Shown here: one piece after another, positions 39,485 through 47,721 of the stretch
Numbering within the stretch: position 1 is the stretch's first letter
Layout: every line of letters begins with the position of its first letter
Assembly (NCBI RefSeq): GCF_000422085.1
Contig: NC_021741.1
Coordinates: 2,294,001 to 2,358,000, forward strand
DNA: 64,000 bases
Reading direction: 5' to 3'
Origin: Serratia liquefaciens ATCC 27592
GTDB lineage: Bacteria; Pseudomonadota; Gammaproteobacteria; Enterobacterales; Enterobacteriaceae
Translations under genes and position numbers: made by a program
The notes under the pieces: generated by a model
Database searches by the model: none
Told to the model about the DNA's origin: nothing
The model's input: only the letters and a program-made list of their open reading frames with translations

Positions 39485-40402
39485 ATGTACCATCGCATGG
39501 CACAGGAACCGCAGCCGAACCCGCTGTTGCCGGGTTACACCTTTAACGCCTATCTGGTGGCGGGGTTAACGCCCATCATGGCGGACGGCCCGCTGGATTT
39601 CTTTATCGATCGCCCCGGCGGCATGAAGGGCTATATTCTCAACCTGACCATCAAGGGCCAGGGCAAGGTGTTCGACGGCGAAGACACCCTTTACTGCAAT
39701 CCTGGCGATCTGCTGCTGTTTCCCCCCAAGGCGGCGCATTACTATGGGCGTTCGCCGGACAGCGACTGCTGGTATCACCGCTGGGTGTATTTCCGGCCGC
39801 GAGCCTACTGGGCCGACTGGCTGGAATGGCACAGCAAAACCCATGAGGTCGGGCGTTTAACTTTACCGAACAATAATTTACTGCTGGAGTTCGACCGGCT
39901 GTTCGCCAATATCGAGCAAACGCAGCGTTCCGGCCGGCGTTTCGCCGAAGAGTTGGGGATGAACCTGCTGGAGCGCTTGCTGCTGCGCGCGATGGAAGAA
40001 GATCCGCTCAGCCCACAGAAAATCATGGATCCCCGGGTGATAGAGGCCTGCCAGTTTATTACCGGTAATCTGGCCGGTGAGTTGCGCATCGACGAAGTGG
40101 CGCGCCATGTCTGCCTGTCGCCTTCGCGGCTGGCGCATCTGTTCCGTGAGCAGGTGGGTATCAATATTCTGCGCTGGCGCGAAGATCAGCGGGTGATCCG
40201 CGCCAAGCTGCTGCTGCAGACCACCCAGGAGTCGATTGCCACCATCGGCCGGGTGGTGGGTTATGACGATCAGCTCTATTTTTCCCGCGTATTCCGCAAA
40301 CGGGTCGGGGTCAGCCCGAGCGATTTTCGCCGCCGTAGTCTGGAGATAAACTATCCGGCCAGGAATCAGCGTGAGACGCCTTATGCTGTGGCTACAAATT
40401 AA
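39485..40402 (+). CDS. araC: Arabinose operon regulator AraC
   Basis: 305 residues: an N-terminal arm and cupin-like arabinose-binding/dimerisation domain ([33 protein letters not shown]) and a C-terminal double helix-turn-helix ([23 protein letters not shown] and [22 protein letters not shown]). AGGAC precedes the ATG. It lies downstream of araH on the same strand instead of divergent from araB as in E. coli, so its autoregulation must differ in layout. Confidence 0.95.
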   Translation: MYHRMAQEPQPNPLLPGYTFNAYLVAGLTPIMADGPLDFFIDRPGGMKGYILNLTIKGQGKVFDGEDTLYCNPGDLLLFPPKAAHYYGRSPDSDCWYHRWVYFRPRAYWADWLEWHSKTHEVGRLTLPNNNLLLEFDRLFANIEQTQRSGRRFAEELGMNLLERLLLRAMEEDPLSPQKIMDPRVIEACQFITGNLAGELRIDEVARHVCLSPSRLAHLFREQVGINILRWREDQRVIRAKLLLQTTQESIATIGRVVGYDDQLYFSRVFRKRVGVSPSDFRRRSLEINYPARNQRETPYAVATN

Positions 40403-40483
40403 CATTACATTTACTTCTTGTTCCCGCCAGCGTCATGGTGTCAAATCTGACTGGTCTATTGCGAGCCAGTAAGAGGAAACACC

Positions 40484-41524
40484 ATGGCAGAAAAAATTCG
40501 GGTTGGGCTGGTCGGTTACGGCTATGCCAGTAAAACCTTTCATGCGCCGCTGATTGTCGGCACCCCAGGCGTAGAGCTGGCTGCGGTTTCCAGCAGCGAT
40601 GCCGGCAAAGTGCATGCAGACTGGCCATCGATGACGGTAGTCAGCGATCCGCAAGCGCTGTTTAACGACCCCTCTATCGATCTGATCGTCATTCCTACAC
40701 CCAACGATACCCATTTCCCTCTGGCGCAGCAGGCAATGGCGGCCGGCAAGCACGTGGTGGTGGACAAGCCTTTCACCGTGACGTTGTCACAGGCGCAGCA
40801 GCTGGAGCAGCAAGCGCAGCAGAGCGGCAAGCTGCTGTCGGTGTTCCACAATCGCCGCTGGGACAGCGATTTTCTGACGCTCAAGGCATTGTTGAAAGAA
40901 GGCGCGCTTGGTGAGGTGGTTTATTTCGAGTCTCATTTCGATCGTTTCCGCCCGGAAGTGCGTCAGCGCTGGCGCGAACTGGGCGGTGCCGGTAGCGGCA
41001 TCTGGTACGATTTGGGGCCGCATCTGATCGATCAGGCACTGCAACTGTTCGGCAAACCGGAAACGCTGTTTGTCGATCTGGGTGAACTGCGTCCGGGCGC
41101 ACAATCGGTGGACTATTTCCACGCGATATTGAACTACGGCAAACGCCGGGTCGTTCTGCATGGTACCGTGCTGGCCGCGGCGGAAACCGCACGTTATATC
41201 GTGCACGGGACTCAGGGTAGCTTTATCAAGTTTGGGCTGGATCCGCAGGAAGACCGCCTCAAAGCGGGCGAGCGTCTGCCGCAGGCCGACTGGGGTTACG
41301 ACATGCGTGATGGTGTAGTGACATTGTCACGTGATGGGGTGCTGGCTGAAAAACCTTTGCTCAGCATTCCAGGCAATTACCCAGCCTATTACGCGGCTGT
41401 CCGCGATGCGATTAACGGTGAGGGTGAAAACCCGGTCACGGCTGCTGACGCCATCCAGGTGATGGAAATGATCGAGCTGGGGATTGAATCTGCGAAACAA
41501 CAAAAGGCGTTGCCGGTAGTCTGA
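40484..41524 (+). CDS. ydgJ: Gfo/Idh/MocA-family oxidoreductase YdgJ
   Basis: 346 residues, as in E. coli YdgJ. N-terminal NAD(P)-binding Rossmann motif GLVGYGYASKTFHAP, the catalytic-Lys motif in VVVDKPFTV, and the C-terminal substrate domain with GSGIWYDLGPHLIDQAL carrying the Asp/His pair. Acts on an unknown sugar-like substrate. AGAGGAAAC precedes the ATG. Confidence 0.92.
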   Translation: MAEKIRVGLVGYGYASKTFHAPLIVGTPGVELAAVSSSDAGKVHADWPSMTVVSDPQALFNDPSIDLIVIPTPNDTHFPLAQQAMAAGKHVVVDKPFTVTLSQAQQLEQQAQQSGKLLSVFHNRRWDSDFLTLKALLKEGALGEVVYFESHFDRFRPEVRQRWRELGGAGSGIWYDLGPHLIDQALQLFGKPETLFVDLGELRPGAQSVDYFHAILNYGKRRVVLHGTVLAAAETARYIVHGTQGSFIKFGLDPQEDRLKAGERLPQADWGYDMRDGVVTLSRDGVLAEKPLLSIPGNYPAYYAAVRDAINGEGENPVTAADAIQVMEMIELGIESAKQQKALPVV

Positions 41525-41543
41525 CCGCGGCGTTTTATTCTCA

Positions 41544-41563
41544 GGGTTCGGCGTGCCGAACCC
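41544..41563. repeat. GGGTTCGGC-type palindrome between ydgJ and the symporter gene
   Basis: Near-perfect 20-bp palindrome (9-bp arms GGGTTCGGC and GCCGAACCC around a two-base centre). Related hairpins with a TCGGC core recur at 61686 and 63536. There is no T-run on the plus strand. Confidence 0.6.
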
Positions 41564-41590
41564 GTCTTACTCCTCGAGGGATCCTGACCC

Positions 41591-42595
41591 ATGTCCTGGT
41601 TGCAGCGTCTGCGTATTGATAAATTTTTGCTGGTATTGATTCTGGTGGTGATTGTCGCTTCGGTTTTCCCCTGCGAAGGCAGATGGGCAACCTTTTTTGA
41701 GCATCTGACCACCGCGGCTATCGCGCTGTTGTTCTTTATGCACGGTGCCAAGCTGTCTCGTGAGGCGATCATCGCCGGCATGGGGCACTGGAAGCTGCAT
41801 TTGGTGGTGTTTCTCAGCACCTTTGCGCTGTTCCCGCTGCTGGGGCTGGCGATGAACCTGATGGTGCCGGGTTTGATGACACCGACGGTTTATCTGGGCT
41901 TCCTGTACCTGTGCGCACTGCCGGCCACCGTTCAGTCGGCGATTGCCTTTACTTCGGCGGCGGGCGGTAACGTGGCGGCCGCGGTGTGCAGTGCTTCGGC
42001 ATCCAGCATTCTCGGTGTTTTCCTCTCTCCGTTGCTGGTCGGGGCGCTGATGCATACTCAGGGCGGTAATACCGATGTGTTGCACGCCATAGGTTCGATC
42101 ATTTTGAAACTGATGGTGCCCTTTGTGGTTGGGCATTTGGCTCGGCCGTTAATCGGCAAATGGGCCGATCGTCATCGCAAGCTGATCAATCTCACTGACC
42201 GTTCATCGATTCTGCTGGTGGTGTATACCGCTTTTAGCGCTGCGGTGGTGGAAGGGATTTGGCACAAGATTGACGGCTGGTCGCTATTGACCATTTTAGT
42301 GATGTCGCTGGTGTTGCTGACGGTGGTGCTGATTATCAACACCTATGCCGCGCGCTGGCTGGGGTTCAATACTGCCGACGAGATCACCATCGTGTTCTGT
42401 GGTTCGAAAAAGAGCCTGGCGAACGGCATCCCGATGGCCAACGTGCTGTTCCCGGCGGCGGCGGTGGGTGCCATGGTGCTGCCGCTGATGATTTTCCATC
42501 AGGTACAGTTAATGGTGTGTGCCGTACTGGCGCAGCGTTACGCGCGTAAAACGGCCAAGCAGCGCGCAGAAGCAGGCGCGTTGACCGCGAAATGA
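41591..42595 (+). CDS. Bile acid:sodium symporter-like protein (YfeH/SBF-like)
   Basis: 334-residue membrane protein with about nine to ten hydrophobic segments, in the SBF-like family related to YfeH. Typical blocks are FFMHGAKLSREAI, LCALPATVQSAIAFTSAAGGNVAAAVCSASASSILG and the C-terminal CGSKKSLANGIPMANVLFP. Solute unknown; relatives are linked to small organic anions. Probably co-transcribed with ydgJ or not, as a palindrome lies between them. Confidence 0.85.
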   Translation: MSWLQRLRIDKFLLVLILVVIVASVFPCEGRWATFFEHLTTAAIALLFFMHGAKLSREAIIAGMGHWKLHLVVFLSTFALFPLLGLAMNLMVPGLMTPTVYLGFLYLCALPATVQSAIAFTSAAGGNVAAAVCSASASSILGVFLSPLLVGALMHTQGGNTDVLHAIGSIILKLMVPFVVGHLARPLIGKWADRHRKLINLTDRSSILLVVYTAFSAAVVEGIWHKIDGWSLLTILVMSLVLLTVVLIINTYAARWLGFNTADEITIVFCGSKKSLANGIPMANVLFPAAAVGAMVLPLMIFHQVQLMVCAVLAQRYARKTAKQRAEAGALTAK

Positions 42596-42607
42596 AATAA
42601 ATAAAAA

Positions 42608-42628
42608 GGGCGCTTGGCGCGCCCATTT
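42608..42628. terminator. Bidirectional terminator between symporter gene and add
   Basis: GGGCGC paired with GCGCCC, five-base loop, flanked by AAAAA on the left and ATTTT on the right, so it serves both convergent genes. Confidence 0.8.
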
Positions 42629-42632
42629 TCAC

Positions 42633-43631
42633 TTAGCCCTGCACTTTATCGCGCAGCGCCTGTTTTTCCTGTTCGCTGAGGAACGCCATTTTCAGGCCGT
42701 TTTCCTGGGCGGTGCGGATTTCAGCTGGCGTCAGGCCGGCTTGCGGTGCCGCTACGCGGTATTCGTGTTCAATTTCAATGCCCTGTACGGCCGGGTCATC
42801 GGTATTGATCGACGCCATAACGCCGTGGCGCAGGAACTTCGCCAGCGGATGCTGCGCCAGAGAAGGCACGGTGCTGGTCTGAATGTTGGACGTCAGACAA
42901 GATTCGATACCGATGCCATGCTCGGCCAGGAAGTCCATCAGTGCCGGATCCTCAATCGCTTTCACGCCATGGCCAATACGTTCGGCACCCAGTTCGCGGA
43001 TCGCCTGCCAGATGCTTTCCGGACCCGCGGCTTCACCTGCGTGTACGGTGATGCGCAGGCCGGCGTCGCGGGCGCGGTTGAAGTGGCTGAGGAACAGGCT
43101 GCCAGGGAAGCCGAGTTCGTCGCCGGCCAGATCCAGTGCGGTAATACCGTCGCGGTGCGCCAGCAGGCCTTCCAACTCTTGTAAACAGGCCGCTTCGCCG
43201 AAGGTACGGCTCATGATGCCGATCAGGCGTACGTCGATACCCAAATCGCGCGAACCGGAACGAACGCCGTCAATCACGGCTTCCACCACCCCAGCCACCG
43301 GCAACTGATGTTTCATCGCCATGTAATACGGCGAGAAGCGCAGTTCAGCATAGTGCAGACCGGCATTGGCCGCATCCTCGACGTTTTCGTAGGCGACCCG
43401 GCGGCAGGCGTCCAGATCGCCCAGCACCGCTACGCCCCAGTCCAGCTTCTGCAGAAAGCTGACCAGATCCGGTTCGGTGTGAGTGATTTGCACGTGCGGA
43501 CGCAGCGCCTCCAGTTCGTTGGCGGGCAGGGCAAGGTTAAACTGACGGCCAAGGTCAAGAATGGTTTGCGCACGGATATTGCCGTCAAGATGACGGTGGA
43601 TGTCGGTCAAGGGGAGGCGTGGGTCAATCAT
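42633..43631 (-). CDS. add: Adenosine deaminase
   Basis: Zinc hydrolase converting adenosine to inosine, 332 residues. Zinc and catalytic residues are in [30 protein letters not shown] and SINTDDPAV, and the rest closely follows E. coli Add. I chose the ATG at 43631 ([15 protein letters not shown]) rather than an upstream GTG-type codon at 43640. Confidence 0.97.
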   Translation of the reverse strand: MIDPRLPLTDIHRHLDGNIRAQTILDLGRQFNLALPANELEALRPHVQITHTEPDLVSFLQKLDWGVAVLGDLDACRRVAYENVEDAANAGLHYAELRFSPYYMAMKHQLPVAGVVEAVIDGVRSGSRDLGIDVRLIGIMSRTFGEAACLQELEGLLAHRDGITALDLAGDELGFPGSLFLSHFNRARDAGLRITVHAGEAAGPESIWQAIRELGAERIGHGVKAIEDPALMDFLAEHGIGIESCLTSNIQTSTVPSLAQHPLAKFLRHGVMASINTDDPAVQGIEIEHEYRVAAPQAGLTPAEIRTAQENGLKMAFLSEQEKQALRDKVQG

Positions 43632-43808
43632 GATGTGCACTCGTTATTTTGTTGTAGGTAAAGTGCAGATCAGTATAAAAACAAAATGATGAAAATTGCC
43701 ATCGTGTTGCATAAAAAAGTGACGAGAGTCACATTAATGTTGCTGATTGCCGCATTTATGCGCTAAGGCGGGAGCGCGCCACTCCCGCATTGATGTCGGT
43801 AACAGAGC

Positions 43809-44402
43809 CTATCCGACCCTCAGTTTTGCGATGTTTTTTTCCTGGTTATCGCCGACGCCGTGCTGCGCCAGCCAGTGGTTAACCCTGTCGATGTCCAGCG
43901 GTTGTGCCTGCTCAATACGCAGCACCGGGCCCAGGGCCATCGGCATGACGCGATCGGCCAGCGCCCGCAGTTCGGGTAAGTACTCCGCACCGGGGTGGCC
44001 TTTGGGACGCTGGCCGGTACGGGCGGCGTAGCGTTCTGCGGCCAGTTCACCGGATATTTGGTTCCACACCTCCAAAGCTTGCGTCACGCCCGCTTCGCGC
44101 AGGTACTGGCGTAGCTGTTCTCTGGACTGAAAGCCAAACCAGGCGTCGATGACATAGATGCAACGCAGGGGCGCCTGCGCCACCATTGACCAGATAGCCT
44201 GGTACGCGGCATAACCCAACTGACGGTTCAGTTCGCGGTCTATGTTATCCAGGCGTGCCATAAAAGGTTCTTTGATACCGTCGAGGGAGAGATAAGGCAG
44301 ATCAAAATGGTGCGCCAGCGCGCGGGCAACGGTGCTTTTACCGGAAGCCGGAACGCCATTGACCAAAATAACGGTTTTACCGTCGCTATCTGTCGAAGTC
44401 AT
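43809..44402 (-). CDS. P-loop kinase-like protein of the PTS operon
   Basis: 197 residues with a Walker A GVPASGKSTVARAL near residue 16 and a DGIKEPF motif soon after, as in small P-loop kinases of the chloramphenicol phosphotransferase/zeta-like group. The IYVIDAWFGFQS strand resembles a Walker B. No specific family is recognised and the phosphate acceptor is unknown. Its ATG overlaps the EIIA stop (ATGA), so it is translationally coupled to the PTS genes. Last gene of the operon. Confidence 0.8.
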   Translation of the reverse strand: MTSTDSDGKTVILVNGVPASGKSTVARALAHHFDLPYLSLDGIKEPFMARLDNIDRELNRQLGYAAYQAIWSMVAQAPLRCIYVIDAWFGFQSREQLRQYLREAGVTQALEVWNQISGELAAERYAARTGQRPKGHPGAEYLPELRALADRVMPMALGPVLRIEQAQPLDIDRVNHWLAQHGVGDNQEKNIAKLRVG

Positions 44403-44839
44403 AATATTTCCACCACCTCTTGCCAGAGTTTTGCGGCGCGTAACCGCTCGAGCCGCGGCTTGTTATCCAGCAAATCCACAATCGCGCGGATGCCTTCCTC
44501 AATGTGGCTGTTACTGTCGGTTGCGCCGAACAGGATCACGATGTCGGCCTCTTCACTGTCTTCGAAGGCGATCGGCTGCTCCAGCAGCACCATGCTGAAA
44601 CAGTTTTTGATCACGCCGCATTCCGGGCGCGCATGGGGAATGGCAATGCCTTCGTCGAAGACGTAATAAGCCCCATGGGCCAGCGTATTGCTGATCACCG
44701 CCTGATAATAGGATGCGTGAATATAACCGTTTTCGACCAGGGGCCGGGCTGCCAGCTCAATCACCTTCTTCCAGTCGGTTTCCTGCACGCCGACCTGTAT
44801 CGCACCGGCTTCTATCAGCAGTTGTTTAATCGTCATCAT
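44399..44839 (-). CDS. PTS EIIA component, UlaC/GatA-like
   Basis: 146-residue mannitol/fructose-fold EIIA. The phosphorylated His69 lies in GIAIPHARPE, close to the UlaC type. It would transfer phosphate from HPr to the EIIB of the same operon. GAGGG precedes the two adjacent ATG codons (44839/44836). Downstream of the small charged protein by six bases. Confidence 0.88.
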   Translation of the reverse strand: MMTIKQLLIEAGAIQVGVQETDWKKVIELAARPLVENGYIHASYYQAVISNTLAHGAYYVFDEGIAIPHARPECGVIKNCFSMVLLEQPIAFEDSEEADIVILFGATDSNSHIEEGIRAIVDLLDNKPRLERLRAAKLWQEVVEIL

Positions 44840-44845
44840 ATTCCC

Positions 44846-45112
44846 TCAAAGAGACTTCCTGATAATATTGCGCAGCTCATCCATTTTAATAAAAATTCCA
44901 TCGATCTGCTGGCGATAGCTTTTATTTTTGGCATAAATCTTTAATGCGCGATTATAAGCCAGCATTAAAGCCTTATGAATTTCGCTATCCGCCGGCGCTG
45001 TGGCCAACTGCTGTTCTAATACACTAATTTCGGCTGATATTTCATTGGCTTCGGCATTCTGTAGGCCGTGATCAAGTTCTTTGTTTCGCGGGCTTTTCAT
45101 AAAATTAAACAT
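44846..45112 (-). CDS. Small charged protein of unknown function in the PTS operon
   Basis: 88 residues, no family recognised. Predicted mostly helical and coiled-coil-like: SAEISVLEQQLATAPADSEIHKALMLAYNRALKIYAKNK and a basic tail. No signal peptide or membrane segment. I chose the ATG at 45112 after GGAGAAGG; a GTG at 45124 would add four residues. Lying between aldolase and EIIA, it may be a partner or regulator of one of them, but nothing in the sequence shows it. Confidence 0.7.
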   Translation of the reverse strand: MFNFMKSPRNKELDHGLQNAEANEISAEISVLEQQLATAPADSEIHKALMLAYNRALKIYAKNKSYRQQIDGIFIKMDELRNIIRKSL

Positions 45113-45145
45113 GACCTTCTCCACAAATTAAGCGTGAACTTTCCA

Positions 45146-45165
45146 GCCCCGACGGGCGCCGGGGC
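45146..45165 (-). other. Hairpin between aldolase and small-protein genes
   Basis: GCCCCG paired with CGGGGC around an eight-base loop inside the operon. No T-tract follows; it may adjust relative expression or mRNA stability of the two halves. Confidence 0.45.
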
Positions 45166-45207
45166 ACCAGGGTTGTGGGTTTTATAAAAAAGAAAATAGG
45201 GCAGTGA

Positions 45208-46050
45208 TTATTTAAACAGGCCGATCTTTTCCGTTAATACCTGGGTAACGGCATTGTTGGCGGGGATCAGGAATTTGCGCACGCTGTCATTGACCTTGCC
45301 CTTTTCAAAGGTTTGTTTGCATCGGTCTACCCATTGCACGTTCATCTCGGTGCCCACGTTCACTTTTTCGATGCCACCGGCTACCGCGAGCCGCATATCT
45401 TCATCGCTGACGCCGGTACCGCCATGCAGCACCAGCGGGGTACCTGTGGCGGCGGTGATTTCGGCCAGACGCTGGTGCTGGATATGCGCCTTGCCGGTAT
45501 AGAGCCCGTGGACGGTGCCTACCGAGACCGCCAGCATATCGACCCCGGTTTCATCGACAAAGCGTTTGGCATCTTCCACCGTGGTAAAGCAGATATCCTC
45601 TTCCGCCACCGCCTTACCGTCTTCGGAGCCGCCGATGGCACCCAATTCGGCTTCTACCGACACGTTATGTTGACGAGCAATGTCGATCACTCGACGGGTA
45701 TTGACGATGTTCTCATCCATTTCCAGGTGCGAACCGTCATACATTACCGAACTGAAGCCTGCGTCAATCGCCGTCTCGATGGAGGCAATGTCAGAGCAGT
45801 GATCCAAATGCAGGCAGGTGGGAACATCCTCGCTTTGGGCCAGAGAACGTACCGAATCAACCAGCAGCCTGTAACCCAAATATTCGGCAGTACCGGTCGA
45901 AATCTGGATCATCAACGGGCTGTGCATACTTTTGGCCGCTTTGAAAAAGGCCGGTAACATTTCCAGACAGTGGAGATTGAATGAACCTATCGCCTTGAAA
46001 TCTCGGGCTTTGGCCACTGACAACAGCTCGTTGAAATTATAGAGTTTCAT
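45208..46050 (-). CDS. Class II ketose-bisphosphate aldolase (FbaA/GatY/KbaY family)
   Basis: Zinc-dependent aldolase, 280 residues. Metal ligands and substrate motifs are present: HLDHCSD (zinc His and catalytic Asp), SHLEMDENI, VEAELGAIGG, VGTVHGLYTG (zinc His), LHGGTGV (zinc His) and KVNVGTEM. A Cys occupies the position after HLDH that is usually Gly or Ala. It should cleave a ketose 1,6-bisphosphate to glycerone phosphate and an aldehyde; tagatose or fructose stereochemistry cannot be told. I chose the ATG at 46050 after GAGGAAAAA; it overlaps the EIIC stop by 14 bases. Confidence 0.88.
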   Translation of the reverse strand: MKLYNFNELLSVAKARDFKAIGSFNLHCLEMLPAFFKAAKSMHSPLMIQISTGTAEYLGYRLLVDSVRSLAQSEDVPTCLHLDHCSDIASIETAIDAGFSSVMYDGSHLEMDENIVNTRRVIDIARQHNVSVEAELGAIGGSEDGKAVAEEDICFTTVEDAKRFVDETGVDMLAVSVGTVHGLYTGKAHIQHQRLAEITAATGTPLVLHGGTGVSDEDMRLAVAGGIEKVNVGTEMNVQWVDRCKQTFEKGKVNDSVRKFLIPANNAVTQVLTEKIGLFK

Positions 46051-47404
46051 GGACTTTTTCCTCATGGTGCTTGGTTGATTTACCGTTAACAAACCACGCA
46101 ATCAGCGTGACGAAGGCGATGAACAGGGCGATGAATAGCCAGTTGCCCTGGAAAGCATGTCCCATCACCAGCCCACTGCTGATGACGTCGGAGTCGCTGA
46201 AGGTCACCCCGACAAAGCCGTAACTTTCCAGCATCGGTACCAGAATGGCCGGCAGGAAGGTGATAAACAGGCCATGAACCACCCCGCCAATCATGGCGCC
46301 GCGACGGCCACCCAGCGCATTACCGAAGATGCCTGCGGTGCCGCCGGCGAAGAAGTTGGTCAGCAGACCGGGCAGGATCATCGCCAGACCGAACATTGGG
46401 AAAACGATCATGCCGATGATTGAGCCAAGGGTGGTGGCGAGGAAGCCGACGATCACCGCGTTGGGGGCGTAAGGGAACAGCACCGGACAATCCAGCGCCG
46501 GTTTGGCATCAGGCACGACGCGCAGGGCGATACCGCGGAAGGCGGGTACCAGCTCATTGAGCAGCAGGCGTACGCCGCTGTAGAGGATAAATACGCCAGC
46601 GACAAACTGGATGGCCTGCATAAAGGAATACATCAGGTAATTCATGCCGCCGGCATACTGGGCGATGTACTGCGGACCGGCAGCCAGCGCTGGGATCAGA
46701 TACATCGGGATCATCACCACCGCCATCGACAGGTAGGTGTCCTGCAGGAACTTGAAGTTATCGGGCAACTCCAGGTCTTCGGTAGAGCGGGAGCCCTTAC
46801 CGACTACCTTGGCGACGGCAGCCTGTACCAGATAGCCGATGGTGCAGAAGTGCCCCAGGGCCACATCGTCCGAACCGGTAATTTTGCGCACCACCGGCTG
46901 GGCCAGTGCAGGCATCAAGACCGCCATCACGCCGCCGAATATGCCGCCGGTCAGAATCAGCGGCATGCCGGTCAGCCCGGCCTTATAGCCGATCACCGCC
47001 CCTATGGTGGCCATCCACAGCAATGCCTGGCCGGTCAGGAAGATGTATTTGAACGGAGTAATGCGCGCAATGATGATATTCACCGCGAAAATTACCATCA
47101 GGGTCAGCGCCACTTCTGAACCCAACTCGCGGTTGGCCAAGCCGGCGATGGCGGCGACGTCGGTGATATAACCGGTCATGCCGAACCCTTGGGTGAATAT
47201 ACTGTTCAGATAGGTCAAGGCACCGACAATAATGTTGATGCCCGCCATCATGATCAGGAAACCCAGCAGGGTTTTGAAGGTGCCTTCGGCCACTTTGCCG
47301 ATGGATTTCTTCTGCAGCAATAGCCCCAGCATGGCGATAAAAGCGACCAGAATGGAAGCCTGGCCCAACAGATCTTTGACGATAAAGTCAATCAGGCTAT
47401 TCAT
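46037..47404 (-). CDS. PTS EIIC permease of the UlaA (ascorbate/galactitol) superfamily
   Basis: 455-residue membrane permease with about 11-12 hydrophobic segments. It matches UlaA/SgaT in order (GTFKTLLGFLIMMAGINII, ITPFKYIFLTGQALLWM, CPVLFPYAPNAVIVGF, LGGRRGAMIGGVVHG) but is clearly divergent. This superfamily forms dimers with an elevator mechanism and phosphorylates the sugar during uptake. The start overlaps EIIB by eight bases. Confidence 0.88.
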   Translation of the reverse strand: MNSLIDFIVKDLLGQASILVAFIAMLGLLLQKKSIGKVAEGTFKTLLGFLIMMAGINIIVGALTYLNSIFTQGFGMTGYITDVAAIAGLANRELGSEVALTLMVIFAVNIIIARITPFKYIFLTGQALLWMATIGAVIGYKAGLTGMPLILTGGIFGGVMAVLMPALAQPVVRKITGSDDVALGHFCTIGYLVQAAVAKVVGKGSRSTEDLELPDNFKFLQDTYLSMAVVMIPMYLIPALAAGPQYIAQYAGGMNYLMYSFMQAIQFVAGVFILYSGVRLLLNELVPAFRGIALRVVPDAKPALDCPVLFPYAPNAVIVGFLATTLGSIIGMIVFPMFGLAMILPGLLTNFFAGGTAGIFGNALGGRRGAMIGGVVHGLFITFLPAILVPMLESYGFVGVTFSDSDVISSGLVMGHAFQGNWLFIALFIAFVTLIAWFVNGKSTKHHEEKVHETL

Positions 47405-47711
47405 GGCGGGTTTCCTTCATGTCACGTTCTTTCAGGAAGGCCACGATCTTTTGCTCAATTTCCACTTTATCGGTAAGCCGATGCAGAATAATGACCCGCT
47501 TCTTTTCCTCTTCGCTGGCGTCGGCATTTAAAATATCGGCGAAGGTTTTCTGGGTAAGAATAATATCTGATTTAAAGGCGCTGGCCTCAGAGATAGTAGT
47601 GTGATCAATATCTGCCTCAATCTCTAATTTCTTCAGCACCGCTCTTGCGCTCATTTCAATGGCAAAGCTGGAGCCGAGGCCACAGCCACATACGCACAGT
47701 ATTTTAAGCAT
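47397..47711 (-). CDS. PTS EIIB component, UlaB-like
   Basis: 104-residue EIIB with the phosphocysteine loop near the N-terminus (CVCGCGLGSSFAIEM); Cys8 aligns with the active Cys of UlaB, and extra Cys residues at 6 and 10 are unusual. Receives phosphate from EIIA His69 and passes it to the sugar bound by EIIC. Eleven bases after the PFK-like gene. Confidence 0.87.
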   Translation of the reverse strand: MLKILCVCGCGLGSSFAIEMSARAVLKKLEIEADIDHTTISEASAFKSDIILTQKTFADILNADASEEEKKRVIILHRLTDKVEIEQKIVAFLKERDMKETRHE

Positions 47712-47721
47712 GGGTATCTCC

